Source of the DNA: Labia minor
Taxonomy: Eukaryota; Arthropoda; Insecta; Dermaptera; Spongiphoridae
NCBI GenBank assembly: GCA_963082975.1
Contig: OY720350.1
Coordinates: forward strand, 18,632,910 to 18,696,909
Direction: 5' to 3'
Length of the DNA stretch: 64,000 bases
The notes under the pieces were generated by a model, which saw only the letters and a list, made by a program, of their open reading frames with translations, was not told the origin of the DNA and ran no database searches. Each line of letters opens with the position of its first letter. Position 1 is the stretch's first letter. The translations under genes were made by a program, and so were the position numbers. Shown in pieces: positions 1 through 12,305 of this stretch.

Positions 1-18
1 ATAGTTTAGACACCCCTG
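1..18. mobile_element. possible terminus of a hAT-like element cut by the window edge
   Basis: The first bases read like the right end of a hAT element: TTTAGACACCCCTG matches the reverse complement of hAT ends that begin CAGGGG and continue GTCTAAA. The remnant at 16.8-17.6 kb has similar ends. The bases that follow, CTCTAGAG, would be the target duplication, but the other copy lies outside the window. This is only a guess from a terminal motif. Confidence 0.25.
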
Positions 19-129
19 CTCTAGAGAATTTGAGATAACTAGAAGAGAGTGGGAATTAAATGAAGAATGCTTAGAAAAACTGTTGGAGATGTATGGATAA
101 CAAAATGAGTAGTTTTCAGGAATAAATTT

Positions 130-895
130 TGATAAATCTCTATCTAACTATCTCTGTGGCTCTACGGAACTTGAAAATTTTTGGCCGCAGCAACCAGATT
201 TCTCCAAGTGTCCCTATTCTGAGCCATAACCATCCAACTCCTACCCTCTCTCATCTCTCTCACGTCCCTTCCTACAATGTCCACTTACCGCGTCCTTAGT
301 CTTCCTAGCGGGCATTTCCCACTCGGTCTCCCTACCAATATATTTTTCGCCATTCTATCATCTCCTATTCTAGCTACGTGTCCTGCGCAGCCATCTCAAT
401 TTTATAATTCTAACTATATCTGGAGATGCATAGAGGTCATGCAATTCCTTCTCCTCATCTTCTTTGGCCCATAAATGCAGCGAAGAATCCCATTTTCAAA
501 TACTTTAAATGTACTCTCGTCTCCTAAGGTCATAGATCATGCCTCAAACCAATATAATACAACCGGCAAAATAATTGTTTTATATATTTTAATTTTTATC
601 CCCTTTGATAATAATTTTGACTCGATAAGCCCCTTTACTGCATGATAACAGGCGCTTCCCGATTGCAATCTCGCTTTAAACCTTCTCAAATATTATTATC
701 CTTCGTTATTACAAACCTAAGTATTTATATTTTTCTACATTTTCGAATTCTACATTTTGTATGTTAAGACTTTGTGTGTTAATTCTATATTCCTCTCTTT
801 TACTAAATCTTTTGTCTTAGCCCTATTAGTTTCCAGCCCCACCTCTTTTCCTGCTTCGATTAATTTTTCTACGCTATCTTTAATTGCAATTGCCA
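130..895 (-). pseudogene. reverse transcriptase C-terminal part of a non-LTR retrotransposon, decayed (LINE family 1)
   Basis: Read on the minus strand, several blocks match the C-terminal half of animal LINE reverse transcriptases of the kind often annotated as craniofacial development protein 2-like or RTE-like. In order they are a KDSVEKLIEAGKEVGLETN block with a following AKTK, a KYKYLG block, SKLLSKGIKIKIYKTIILPV, VFENGILRCIYGPK, LYASPDIVRIIK, and a terminal MVMAQNRDTW. Stops and frameshifts separate the blocks, so no long open frame survives. The palm YxDD region and the N-terminal endonuclease are absent, as in a 5'-truncated insertion. Shorter copies lie at 3.4, 20.8, 37.2 and 60.7 kb. 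The RT assignment is strong, the exact clade is not. Confidence 0.75.
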
Positions 896-3383
896 GATTT
901 TTATAAATATTAAAAAGATTAATGATAATTTTATTTAAAAATCGTTTTCTTTTATTTATTTTTAATAAGAATAAGTTAAATGATTAACATTTCCTCACAT
1001 CAATATGACTATGCATCATTTTCTTTATATACTTCCTTTAATTTACCTTCGTTTGAATATGTAATTATAGTGAATTCATCTGCGAAATTCTCAAGTTCAG
1101 GGTCATAATTAGTAAAAAAAAAAATCTATTCTCCCCTTCGTGTTCCTAGGAAAATTACATGCCAATGCTTTACGGAATCTTGATTAAGGTATTATATAAA
1201 ACAATTACAAGTTAACTATTATTAACCATTTCCTATAATAATAAAAGCCTTTAACTATGTATAAGTTGGATTTATACATACGAAAATGCAATATTTAGAA
1301 AATGTCTGGTCTTTTATTATATTCAGATTTGTAACCACTTAGAAAATTCAATTTGAGGTTATTTCTTGATAAAGAAGATTTTTTCTTTTACTATTAAAAA
1401 TCATAGGCCAAAATGAATTTATTTGTATTAAATTTTTGTGTTTATTTAAATTTAATTCTATTTCAAAAAGATGTCTTCTAATCCATCATAGAAAATACAT
1501 ATTTCATATAATAAAGAGAAAAACATTTTGAGATAACTCTTACGACTTTTTCATTCATACGATAGAAACACAATAAATTGTAGCATAGAACAGTAATTAC
1601 CGGGGCACAGCTATATATCAGTGAACTATATTCTAATTGAAACAATTTGTGACCTTTAAAAGGTTGTCTAAGATAATTTTTTTTTTCTATAAATAATATT
1701 AAAAATAAAAATTAATTAAATTAAATTGAAAAATTTCATAAAATCATAAGAATGCATCTATTTTTCAAAAAAGTATTTATTTATTTTCCAATAAATAGAA
1801 TATTGAAGAAAATAAATACTTAAAGGATTGATTATATAAATTTATTATTTTCATTAAAATTATAATTACTTTGTAATAAATAAACGTGTTAATAAATTTA
1901 TTTCAATTTTTCTTCAATAAATTCAACTCTTTTTTTAAATCTTTATAAATTTATATATTTTTATGAAACAGAGTTTAAATCTTGCATTAATTGTATTACT
2001 TTATTTACGAGTATACAGTAAGTATTATTTACTCTTATGTTTATTAATATGTATTCAACAAGTACAGAAAGAGAACAAAAATAAATAAACTGATTTCATT
2101 GGTTGTTTTTATGGATTATTTTTTATTATTGATATTTCCTTGAAATGCTACATATTTGGAAAATAATAAGACTAGATCTACGAAAACTTTTATCTAGAAT
2201 TATTTTACTAATATAAACACGACTCATATATTAAAAAATTAATTTACATGAATTATAATAATAATTTACAGAATTATTATATATTTACATTTAATTATTC
2301 ATTTAATTATTTCCATAAATTAATATTTTTTTTTTAAACATGAAATTAATAGAAATTATTTTCTTCTTATCTCAATATGATTTGATATATTATGAATATT
2401 TTTTGATTTTTTTTTTACATATAGTATTATATTTATTATGATTTCATAATAATTTCCTCATATTTTACTTATTAGTCTCATCTTCTTTATTAGAACATTA
2501 TTTTTTAAATTGTAACCTTCACGCGCGATGGTTTTTATTTTTCTAAACCTCACTCTATGCTCCTTTAACGGGGGGGGGGAGGGTTATCATTCTTTCTGCA
2601 TTTTATTAATATATGCAATCACGCACACCGTTTTGCTGCGATGCATTTTGTCTACAAAAATATCTATCATAAATTGATCACGTATAAGTCAATAAAAAAA
2701 AAACACAGTTAAAAGAATTGTTATATACACATTAATTATATAGAAATCATTAATTTTTATTTTTTTTTTTGTTTAGTTATATATTCATATAATAATTTAT
2801 GGTATCTCTATTTCTTCGACAACTAATTTATAATATCCTTGTGCTCTTGTCAAATAGAATATTTAAATCAAGAAACAAGAAAAAAAAACCTTCAACGATG
2901 TAATTATCATTTACACTTTACACCTTAATTCATTTGCTAATACTCTTCTAATAACCAACATTTTATATAATCTGATTATTTTTCTAATCATATAGAAAAT
3001 GTTTATTTAACTGGGTCGAAATTGAAGACAAATAAAGAAGAAAAAAAAATGTGAAAAAAAAAAAATTACCCGAGTGTATTATTTCCTGGAGACAATCAAG
3101 ATTACAAGGAAATAAATTCAAGGTCTTAAACACCGACTGTCCTACAACCACCCTCACTTTTTGATTACAGCTATTTATGATTATGATTATCTTGTCAAGG
3201 TTACTATGGTGGTGGCGGTTAAGCGCAATTGGTTTACCATCTGTTTCGATTTAATTAAATAAATCATTCGTAAACAAAAAACATAAAAAAATAAAATTTA
3301 AAAAACAAAACTAGCCAGTCGATTTGTTATCTAAGAATAATAATATAGAAATTATTATTATTATTTGTATTATTAGTATTATT
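896..3383. other. A/T-rich intergenic stretch
   Basis: Mostly A/T homopolymer and low-complexity sequence. One run of nine G near 2571 is followed by GAGGG. I see no coding signal, tRNA or recognisable element ends. Confidence 0.6.
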
Positions 3384-3389
3384 ATTACT

Positions 3390-3647
3390 ATCTCTGTGGC
3401 TATACGGAACTTTTATTCTCGGCTACATCCATCTAACTCCTATCTTCTCCCATCTCTCCCATATCCCTCCCATTGCGTCTTTCTTTTCCAAGCAAACATT
3501 TCCCTATCGGTCTCCCCACTAATATATTTTTCGCTAATCTAACATCACCCATAATTGCCCCCAACATGTCCTGCCCATCGAAACTTTTTTTATTTTATTA
3601 ATCTTAACTATGTCTGAAGATACATAGAGGTAATGCAATTCCTCCTT
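3390..3647 (-). pseudogene. LINE family 1 fragment (C-terminal end of the RT ORF)
   Basis: This stretch matches 150-440 of the window over its whole length with many substitutions. It runs from the CTCTGTGGCTATACGGAAC end through the CATCCATCTAACTCCTATC block to the CATAGAGGTAATGCAATTCC block. It is oriented like that copy, so coding would be on the minus strand. It is flanked by (ATT)n microsatellites on both sides, and a mariner relic follows. Too short and mutated to code. Confidence 0.65.
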
Positions 3648-3699
3648 AATATTATTATTATTATTATCGAGTTGTTACACTTAATCGGCACTAGGTACC

Positions 3700-4113
3700 G
3701 GTAAACCTTTTTTGTATCATGCATGAATATATGGATTTGAGAAAGTTATGTTCAAAGTGGATGCCGCGCGAGCTAACAATCGACCAAAAACAACGAATCG
3801 ATGATTCTAAGAAGTGTTTCGAGCTGTTCAAACGTAATAAATACGAATTTTTGCGTCGATATCTGACTATAGATGAAACTTCGCTCCGTCATTTTACACC
3901 GGAGTCCAATATGCTCCGATGAAACGGTGATCGCCGAAACAGAAGGAACTATTTTGAGGATAAATGCAAATCATATTATAAAAATGGTATCGAAAAATTA
4001 AATGACCACTATAATCTCTGTATCGCGGAACTATATTGAATAATAAAAACAAATTATATAAAAAAAAATATTTTTTTTTCTATGCTAGCCTACGAAATTT
4101 TCAACCCACCTGT
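3700..4113 (+). mobile_element. mariner remnant, internally deleted, 3' terminal repeat preserved
   Basis: The right end contains GCCTACGAAATTTTCAACCC followed by ACCTG next to TA, the classic mariner terminal repeat in inverted form. An open frame at 3719-3922 codes a transposase segment (separate entry). A transposase C-terminal tail (about 3990-4042) is followed by the short A-rich 3' UTR usual for mariners. The left terminal repeat is not recognisable and the catalytic middle is missing. A full mariner is about 1.3 kb. Confidence 0.75.
3719..3922 (+). pseudogene. mariner transposase fragment (67 codons)
   Basis: The product contains RKLCSKWMPRELTIDQKQ and then NKYEFLRRYLTIDETSLRHF, ending in TPESN. 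These are the mariner blocks running from the second helix-turn-helix linker to the first catalytic aspartate, here in IDET. In the family W usually follows this DET and S is seen instead. Frame and protein stop soon after, where roughly 150 residues with the other two catalytic aspartates should be. The ATG used is internal to the family and so not a real start. A dead fragment. Confidence 0.8.
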
Positions 4114-4621
4114 TATTATTATTATTATGAATATTAATGAACGAGTTTATTTGAATAATATATATATAAGAAGATAGACATTTTGTTAATTTTGACCAAT
4201 TTAAGAATTGTGGATAAATGTTTTCAACTGATTAAATAATTCAAAAATATGATATTATAATATTGTATATATTTTGATAATAAACAACCTACTTCATTAA
4301 AATATACCTAACATAATGAAATGTATATTATAATATATATTAGACTTTCCATTCGTTTGTATATAATATATGAAAAGACAAAAAGATAAATAGAATTCAG
4401 TGAATTAATTATTTGTTTTGGATTCTTTTTAATTTTGTATTTTGAAAAAATTCACAAAAAATATCAATGAATTTATTTATAAGATTTAGATTTTAAAAAT
4501 ATATTTATTGTATTTAAAGCAAATATTAAAATGGTTAAAAAAAATTTAACGAATAAGAATAAAATTGTATTAAATATGAAATATAATATGTGTTTTTAAA
4601 TAATATTAATAGAATTAATAT

Positions 4622-4735
4622 TACGAGAGAGAAAGGGAGAGATTATTTAATGAGTATTTAAGAGGAAGAAAAAGAGAGGGGGAGAGAGAGAGAGAAAGAG
4701 TGAAAAAAAGAAGCAATGTATGTATGTATGTATTT
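4622..4735. repeat. purine-rich GA tract and (TATG)n microsatellite
   Basis: A GAGAGA/GGGAGAG-rich purine stretch (about 4622-4715) is followed by TATGTATGTATGTATT. Simple-sequence DNA. Confidence 0.8.
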
Positions 4736-4739
4736 GCCA

Positions 4740-4828
4740 TCTGCTTGGCCAATTAGGTTCATTAAGTTTAGAACAAAGCATCTTGGGTATCGACCTGGCA
4801 ATTGCAGGTCATTGATTCGATTCTAAAA
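4740..4828 (+). repeat. tRNA-derived SINE head (A-box and B-box)
   Basis: TGGCCAATTAGG fits an internal pol III A box (4746-4757). GATTCGATTC at 4815-4824 fits a B box, at a tRNA-like spacing. GACCTGGCAATTGCAGGTC between them forms a stem. A mature tRNA cloverleaf cannot be drawn (no good acceptor stem), so a tRNA-derived SINE head is more likely than a gene. Confidence 0.4.
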
Positions 4829-5151
4829 GGTTTTCTTTTTCATTTGTGTATTTAATTTAATAGTTATTTCTTTTAAAATATCTTAATTGAGCTAATTTCC
4901 TCATTTTTTATTGGTAATTTAAAGTGTCTTAATTAAGATATATGCATATCACAATCACATTCATTAGTATGGTAAATTATTTATTTTTAATTATTTTTTT
5001 TATTGTTATTTTTTATTTTAATATCTATATAAATAATATATGTATATTCTTGATTTGTAAAATCAGTATCTAAACAAAATTGAATAATTGAATAATTAAT
5101 TTTGTTAGATAAACCTAAATTCAAATTAATCAAAACAAATTTTGATACATA

Positions 5152-5612
5152 CGAGGGTGGGGTGAAAAGTTTCCGGCCTGACCAAGAAAAACGATATTTT
5201 TAAATTTTTTTTTTGTTTTATTTTTCAACATTCAAGATAGCTAAGACCTGTACGATGTCAACTGAACGTGTGCGAAATATTTTGCACAACCATTTGAATA
5301 TGGAAAGCTGTGTGTAACGTGGGTGCCGCGTTTGCTAACGTTAGACCAAAACTACTTTGAAAAATCATTTCTTCAGACAATTTGGCGCTCTAGGCGCAAT
5401 CCAAACGAATTTTTGCGTCGATTCATAACTGTTGATGAGACTTAAATTAAATTAAATTTAATTAATTAATTAATTAACTTAGTTAAATTAGACTACAGTT
5501 ATGAGAAATGTATCAGTATTAATGGAGATTATGTTGAAAAATATAGCAAAAAAAAAAAATTTCAAAGTATCATTTTTCTTGGTCAGGCCGGAAACTTTTC
5601 ACCCCACCCTCG
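5152..5612. mobile_element. mariner deletion derivative (461-bp MITE) with perfect 40-bp terminal repeats and TA duplication
   Basis: The left end begins CGAGGGTGGGGTGAAAAGTT and continues through CCGGCCTGACCAAGAAAAA. The right end is the exact reverse complement for about 40 bp, with near-matches beyond. TA flanks both ends (5150-5151 and 5613-5614), the Tc1/mariner target duplication. The interior keeps scraps of transposase on the plus strand: a CVTWVPRLLTLDQ-like block, and FLRRFITVDET near 5410-5442, which carries the first catalytic D. The rest of the ORF is deleted. Exact terminal repeats point to fairly recent movement with transposase supplied elsewhere. Confidence 0.92.
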
Positions 5613-5614
5613 TA

Positions 5615-7620
5615 AGAAGAAACAAACATTAATTATATTTCAATTAATTACATAATTTCCTCCATTTTAAATATAATTAAAAAATCATTATGTGTAATTG
5701 GAATGTATACATATTTTCATATAAAATTAGTTTTATACATCAAATCAAACCAAATATTGAATTTATATGAATATAATGTCAAGGTTCACAGTTTATCATT
5801 GTTATTTATTTAATCACTAAGCAAGGGAGACCCCCCCAAGTGAATGAAGAGTAGGCAGATGAAATTTATGTTATATACTTTATTTCTCCTGGCTGTGCCT
5901 CGCCAATGATGGCTCAATTCACCTTTTTGGGATATCTATTATATGAATGAAATATTGATTATAAATGAAGTTTGATGATTATTAATTTATATAACACTTT
6001 TATATACTTGAACTTCCAATAAATATAATAATAATAATAATATTAATAATAATTTAATCCAACTTTTTACTTGTTTATTTATATATATATATATATATAT
6101 AATATTCAAATAATTTATTATGTCATTCAATAAATATGCATCGTGACATTTCTAGGTCTTTACATTTGCCCTTCGTGGAGGGAATTTCTATATTTTCTCT
6201 TTGTTCGGGATTTCGGAGAATTCTTGTGGAAAGAATTTGGGTCAAAATTGCATGTTTTGCTCCCCTCTCCTCCCACTCCGCCACAATCCTCTTTCTAGCA
6301 ATCATTTCAAGTTGATAAAAAAAAAGGTGTTAGCTTGTGTCGTGCGCCAAGGTAGATAATACAATAAAATGTATAATGGAAATCGATGTTATCTTTCTAA
6401 GAAGAATACCAAGATAGAATCTGATTAAAAAATATCTAAATAAACCTACATATAAATTATATTATAATAACGTGATAAAATTATTGAAATTAATCAATCT
6501 TTTCAATTAATTTTTTGATTGATTTAATCACAAAAATAATAGTTTTTGAATGTCCAAGCATCTATAGAATTTTTTTATTCATACTAGAAAAAAATATTGT
6601 CATTCAATTTAATATTTTATTTTTTTTTTATAGTAAGTAGTATAATGTACTAATTGGTTGACAAATAAAATGTTCCTTCTCTTTATGCATAGTAATTATC
6701 TAACACAATTTAATTTGTTTTATATTCTACTAAATTTAATGCAAATACTCAATTTTGAGCTGAGGCTTATTTAAATATAAATCTTATATCATTATTGTGT
6801 TCTTATATATTATATATTTATATATATTCTTATATATTTATATATTCAAAGACTCTAATGTATATATATATATATTATTAATATTAAAAATAATAATATA
6901 TTTTAAGTATAAAAATCTTAATATAAGAGTTCCTGGTTGCCTATATTCCAGGGGCTCCGATCGATTCGAGTCTATCAATGTGTGTGTGTACATATCTGCA
7001 CTGTATATATTGATGCGCTGCTATAGAGATTTCAAGCATATTAAATTTTTACAAAATTAAATTTAATGAGAGCTAATCTTATTTCATTAAAACTGGAATG
7101 AAATTTCTCTTTTGTTATCTATAAATTTAAATTTAAATAAAGTTATCACAAATATATATATATATATATATAAAATTAAAAAAAAAAAATAAATATTTTC
7201 AATTAATATTTGATTAAATCTATTTTCATTTGTAAATATAATTTATAAATTAAATTGATTCAATTAAATTTGTTTATTAACTATAAATGTTTTTGCATGC
7301 GTGTCAATTTTCAAAATATGTAATAATACTAATGCTCTGCTCATATTAATTAACAGATTGTATTGCAACATGTAATGGTTTTGTCTAAATTTATTTACTT
7401 AATATACTTATATTCTCATATACATTCATTTATATTTATAAATGTGTACCTGTAATTAGTTCTCTCATCTATTAATAAATAAATTTCTTCTATGTATGTA
7501 CATTAAAAATTTGTAAATTTAAATCAATAATATCTACTTTATTTCTGTTAATTATTTTTTTCAAACTTAAATGACTATATTTATAAATATCAAATGAATA
7601 TAAAATATATATAAATATAA
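5615..7620. other. A/T-rich intergenic stretch
   Basis: Contains (AAT)n near 6028, (TA)n near 6080, 6860 and 7155, and a short mixed-composition patch at 6140-6310. A stretch near 6940-6985 has a B-box-like GATTCGAGTC but no partner A box. No coding or element structure recognised. Confidence 0.5.
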
Positions 7621-7623
7621 AAA

Positions 7624-7865
7624 TACCTCGTAGGGTGTGGGTTAACTGTGTTACCTTACATTCTTATGGTTCTACGTTTAAGTTCCAGGCCTGGCAAGGG
7701 AATCTAGCTGGAGTTTATGGTAAAGAGTCAATCCAACCTCTGTGATCAAAATTGGGAAGCTACTTGATAAAAAGTAGCGTTTCTGATCAAGAAAATCAAG
7801 GTAAAAGTTTTTAGGACCCGTTCTTCAGATAGGCGCTGTCCTTGCGTAGGATGTACAAAACTTCA
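7624..7865 (+). repeat. tRNA-derived SINE, family T copy 1
   Basis: This shares its body with the inverted copy at 46.5-46.75 kb. Common blocks are GGGAAGCTACTTGATAAAAA followed by GTAGCG, GATCAAGAAAATCAAGG-like sequence, and a GTCCTTGCGTAGGATGTACA tail. The head has GTTTAAGTTCCAGGCCTGG (copy 2: TTTCAAATCCCAGGTCTGG), a B-box-like motif. GCTACT and AGTAGC form a small stem-loop in the body of both copies. No coding capacity is expected. Two copies, tRNA-like head and shared body support a SINE; I cannot name the family. Confidence 0.65.
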
Positions 7866-8079
7866 GAGGTAATATATATATATATATATACAAATATAAA
7901 TATATATTAGGTATCATAAAAGCATTAATATAACTTGGCATAAATGATTCTATAAGATAATATCTAATTTGTGAATTTAAATAATATATAGCTTTGATAA
8001 ACAATAAACTTTTGTTTTGTATATAGGTATAGTATATTGTAGGCAATAATAGAATAGTAATTCTTTTTATGAGCATTTA

Positions 8080-8340
8080 ATACCATCTCTGGTTTCCATA
8101 ACAAGTGTTGCAGTTGTTGTTAAAGGTGGTTGGTTGATGGTGGTAGTGGTTTGTGGTAATGCGGGAAACAAGTTACGTCACTTGTAAATCACCACTATAG
8201 TCAAGGATTCGTTTCGAGAGTGTTTGTTTGTGGATGGGCTCGCTGTTTGATAACCATCTGGCTCTTAAATTGGTAATTGGCTGATTGGTTTATCCATTAG
8301 CAACCGTCATTCAGTTTGCTTGCTAGTAATTTAATCATTA
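8080..8340. other. unique-looking mixed-composition island
   Basis: Compared with its flanks this stretch is less A/T-biased, with GGTTGGTTGATGGTGG-type G/T-rich runs followed by ordinary sequence. It does not repeat in the window and has no long open frame. Possibly single-copy non-coding DNA. Confidence 0.35.
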
Positions 8341-9610
8341 GAGATGAACGTTTGTTTTTATTTTATTTATTTATATTTTTTTTTTTTTTTTTTTTTAGAT
8401 TTTTTCTTCTTCATTTAGGAATCAACAACAAACTACTATTTCATTAAACAGTGCATTTTTGTTTTTCAATTTGTATCAAATTTTATAATCAAAAAAGTAG
8501 AAGATTGATAAAGTATGATAATGTGGGTATGTGTTTGGAATAAATGATAAGTTATTATATATTACTGAATTATTGAAATATTTTTACATTGATCAGTATT
8601 GATTCTTTTTTAATTTTGCTAATTTAATTTGAATTTTTTTATATTTGATTTAAAGAAATGAAAGAATAAGTTTTTGATTAAATGATTTATTTTGTTTTGT
8701 TTTGTTTTGTTTTTTTTTTAATTTTTTATTGCACGGAAAGTGTAGTGAGGAAGCAACAGAAAATCGGTCTATGTAACATATTTCTGAGAATTTAATTTTG
8801 AAATAGAAAAACAAACACGATTTTTGTAGTATTTATTGTACTTCTTTTTTATAATATGTTTTTGGATTTTACACATATAGGCATCGAAAAAGTAAAAAGC
8901 AAAAAATATTCTCATGTATTTGGTTAATGTTTTAGCAGGCTATAAAAATAAATGATGATATATCGTGGTCTTGATTTAAAGTTTTTTTTTGTACGTCACG
9001 AATTATAACTTAATATAATTTATTGAATAATTAATAATCTTAAAAAAAATATTTTTCCAATTTATTTTCCCAATTTTTGTTTAATTAAAAAAAAAAAAAA
9101 AAAAAAAAAAAATAGTAATAAAACAAATAAAATATTTATTTATTTTATTAGAGGGCGTTCTTTAAAATATTTAGAATTAATTTTCTTATATAATTGTACT
9201 TTAGATTATTTAGAAAAAAGATATAATTTGTTTTACATTCAAAATATAATAATTTTAATATATTTCACTCATATATATAGAAAGAGAGAAAGGGGTTCTA
9301 TTTAGAAATTTTATCCAATCACAAGATTTATTCTTATACTTATATACATTTGTGTATATATAACAATAGTCAAAATTACTTATGATGATGCTCTAATATA
9401 TAAATAGATAAGTTAATTGTAAAGTACATAATAATCAATGGCCAATAAATAAATTAAAAAGATTTATTTTTTAAAATTAAATTTAGTTTTATAAAATTTT
9501 GATGATAAATTCTATATCTTTGTAAGAAAATAATTAATTTCACATATTATTATTATTATTATCATTATTTGAAGTTCAAATAACCTTTACAACAAAGGGT
9601 ATTATTTATT
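8341..9610. other. A/T-rich stretch with homopolymers
   Basis: Long T and A runs (8378-8396, 9088-9111), a (GTTTT)n tract near 8690-8712, and (TTA)n near 9546. No gene or element ends seen. Confidence 0.55.
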
Positions 9611-9618
9611 CCTTAAAG

Positions 9619-9888
9619 CAGTGTTTCTCAACCTTTTAGTATTCACGGCCAAATTTTCATCGCCCCCCCCTTCCATCGGAAATGTTTCAGAGCATCGCAA
9701 AATCATCTGACCTTTTTTTAACAATATTGGAAAAAATTGAGAAATAATTGAAAATATTCAAAAGTTTGCCCACAAAATCATCTTACCTTTTTTTTAGAAC
9801 AAAAAAGTCGGGAATTTTCTCTTGGATATGCTCGCGCCCCCTAGAGTAGGCTGGCGCCCCCCTAGAGTATGCTCGCGCCCCATCGCTG
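9619..9888. mobile_element. hAT-type MITE (270 bp) with 8-bp target duplication
   Basis: The element begins CAGTGTTTCTCAACCTTTT and ends CATCGCTG. It is flanked by identical CCTTAAAG copies at 9611-9618 and 9889-9896. CAG(T/G)G-type ends with an 8-bp duplication are the hAT signature. The body is C-rich with repeated GCTCGCGCCCC/CTAGAGTA units and codes for nothing. Confidence 0.9.
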
Positions 9889-9896
9889 CCTTAAAG

Positions 9897-11505
9897 AGAT
9901 TAACCTTCATATCTACACGTGATTAAATTCATTTTTCACTAAGTAACTCTTTCAGAGAAAATTTAGACTTTTTCGCCAGGGCACAGCCAGGCAAACAGTA
10001 AAGTACAAAATCCTGAGCAATTTCAAATGAATCTTCTTATTTATTGATTTAAAATTTAAACGAATTTAGAAATATAAACATTTATTATTATAACAATAAC
10101 TTTATGCTCCTGGTAATTATTTTATTAACTTGAAATCTATATAATAATAACCTTTAAAAGAAAAAAAAATCAATAAACAATTTATATATTATATTAACGA
10201 TTGATTTATACCTTTTTATTAATTCTATTATTCTAAGTTGTTTATAAATTTCCCTTTTTATGGTCTGTCTTCTTCTTTGCCTTTGCTAATAAATTTTCTC
10301 ATTTCAACTCTTTCAGCTATCTTTCTTTCATCATGAAAACAATTTTATTTTATTTTTTTTTTTTTTTGTATTTTTGAAAAAAAAAAGAAAGGATAAATTT
10401 CTTATTTATTTTACCGCCTACGAGACATTCATAAATCTCTCATTGGGAATATTTTCTAATTTTTCATTTCATTCAAGCTCAACAAATGCACTCTTCTCAA
10501 ACTCTGAAAATTAAATAAAAAAAAAAAAAAAAAAAAAAATTCAGATGAATGTTCATTAATATTATATCTGTATTTATTTTTATTTTTTTTTTGCAAGTAT
10601 TATTTAATTATTTACTTAATTTCATTTTATACTTGAAAAAAATATCAGTAATTTTACGACATCATAAAATTGTCTGGGGGAAAATACTTTCTACTTTAAT
10701 ATTATATATACATTACTAAGTAGTAGTTTTAATGGGTTAATTACTTTCAATATTAATAAATTTTTTGAATTTTATTATAAATTGATCTAATAAAAACTAA
10801 CTTTTTAATAATTTTATAAATATTGTGTTATTATCCGAAAATAAAGCAAAAAAAAATAATATAAACGCTTTATCTATATTTTGTTTTTTGTTAATAAATT
10901 AGTTTGGATATATAATTTTTTTTTAAATATATAATTTATTACCTATCGTTTAAAAATTTAATTTATTTAAAAATAAATATATGTTAAAAAAAATCCATTA
11001 TATGAACGAATAATATACATATATATGAAAAGGCGTTAAAAGGGCGTAAATGAACGATTGAAAAATAAAATTTTATATATGATCGTAAAAGTTTATTTTT
11101 ATTTTTTCTAGCATTTTTTTTTTCTTTTAATATATTATTTAATTCATTCATACATTTGATTACAGACTTGGGACAGGAAAGCGAAACGACTTTATTCAAG
11201 TTTTTTTTTTTTCAAGTTTACGAATGGCTAACTAAAAGTATTAATTATATATTTTAATTAGATTATTTTAATGTTATTTATTATCTTATTAAAGGGTATG
11301 ATATTAAACATTGTATAATAAAATTTTATTAAAAATAAAATTGTTTTTTTTTTTGCTTTCCTCTCAATCAAAAAGTGTGCAAAATATTTGAAAATAAAAC
11401 TTTATCTATAAATATATAAATCTCTTGATCAGTTAAATAAATATTATCTAATTAATTTTTAAAATATATACGATCTAATCAAAAACAAAGTTCTTATAAA
11501 TTATC
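9897..11505. other. A/T-rich intergenic stretch
   Basis: Poly-A/T runs at about 10350, 10515-10540 and 10580. No supported gene; open frames here are chance frames in A/T-rich DNA. Confidence 0.55.
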
Positions 11506-11513
11506 TGTTAAAT

Positions 11514-11739
11514 TAGTAGTCTCAACCTTTTTGGACCAAACACCCACTTCGTAAGGCAGGCTTCGGCTTCATAATTCGACCCCCCCCCCACCCCTTTATC
11601 AGTTTTAACAGATAAAAATTCAAAATCATCTTACATTTTATTTAGAGTAGAAAATTATTTCGCCCCCCCCCCCTCAAAAAAAAAAAAAAAACCTTATCGC
11701 CCCCTTGAAAATGTCGATCGTCCAGGTTGAGAATCACTA
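11514..11739. mobile_element. hAT-type MITE (226 bp) with 8-bp target duplication
   Basis: The left end TAGTAGTCTCAACCTTTTTGG and the right end, read in reverse as TAGTGATTCTCAACCTGG, are inverted repeats. TGTTAAAT flanks both sides (11506-11513, 11740-11747). The body has two poly-C blocks (near 11580 and 11665). The ends match the MITE at 58.4 kb, so both belong to one hAT subfamily. Confidence 0.88.
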
Positions 11740-11747
11740 TGTTAAAT

Positions 11748-12050
11748 CATATTTTATAGTTATTATTTATTTTTATTAATTTAATTAACATAAATAAATC
11801 AAATGAGTAATGAGAATGATTTTTTTTTTTTTCAAAATAAAATCACTAAAATTGCTATGTTTTTGTTTTATTCTAGGTTTATTTAAGTATTTATTTATTA
11901 CACATGAAATATAATAATTATCCTAAATTTGATTATATTAATATATAAACGATTAATTAATTTAATTATAATAATAATCATTTTAAATTTATTCATTTGT
12001 AAATATTTATGTTTATCAAATGATTATGAGCAAGCAGCAAATTGGCTTGG
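11748..12050. other. A/T-rich spacer
   Basis: Low-complexity A/T sequence without recognisable features. Confidence 0.5.
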
Positions 12051-12305
12051 CATCAATTAATCAAAAGTTTACATGTTTGGTTTTTATGAGTAAAGGGGTG
12101 CTAGTCATGCAACTCCCACTCTTTCGGTAATTGAAGCCAGGTCGCGTGGTTGTTTGTTAATTGTCTAAGTAGCGTGTAATTGCCGAGGCGACGGCAATTA
12201 ACCGCAAAACGTCCAACAAGACATTCACTCTGGAGAACAAGCGATGCGAAACGAGAGTCCAGTTGACATCTTATACTTGGCATCAATCTCGTGTATCATG
12301 TTAAT
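12051..12305. promoter_or_regulatory. possible non-coding regulatory island
   Basis: A sharply more balanced block in A/T-rich surroundings, not repeated in the window. It holds several homeodomain-type TAATTG/CAATTA cores (near 12128, 12176, 12196) and a Runx-like AACCGCAAA at 12200. One 61-codon open frame crosses it but has no start context or recognisable domain. Regulatory function is inference from composition and motifs only. Confidence 0.3.

Noticed and set aside
6941-6985. tRNA-like B box with a CCTGG/CCAGG stem
   Set aside because: No A box or acceptor stem; A/T-rich upstream. Not enough for a tRNA or SINE call.
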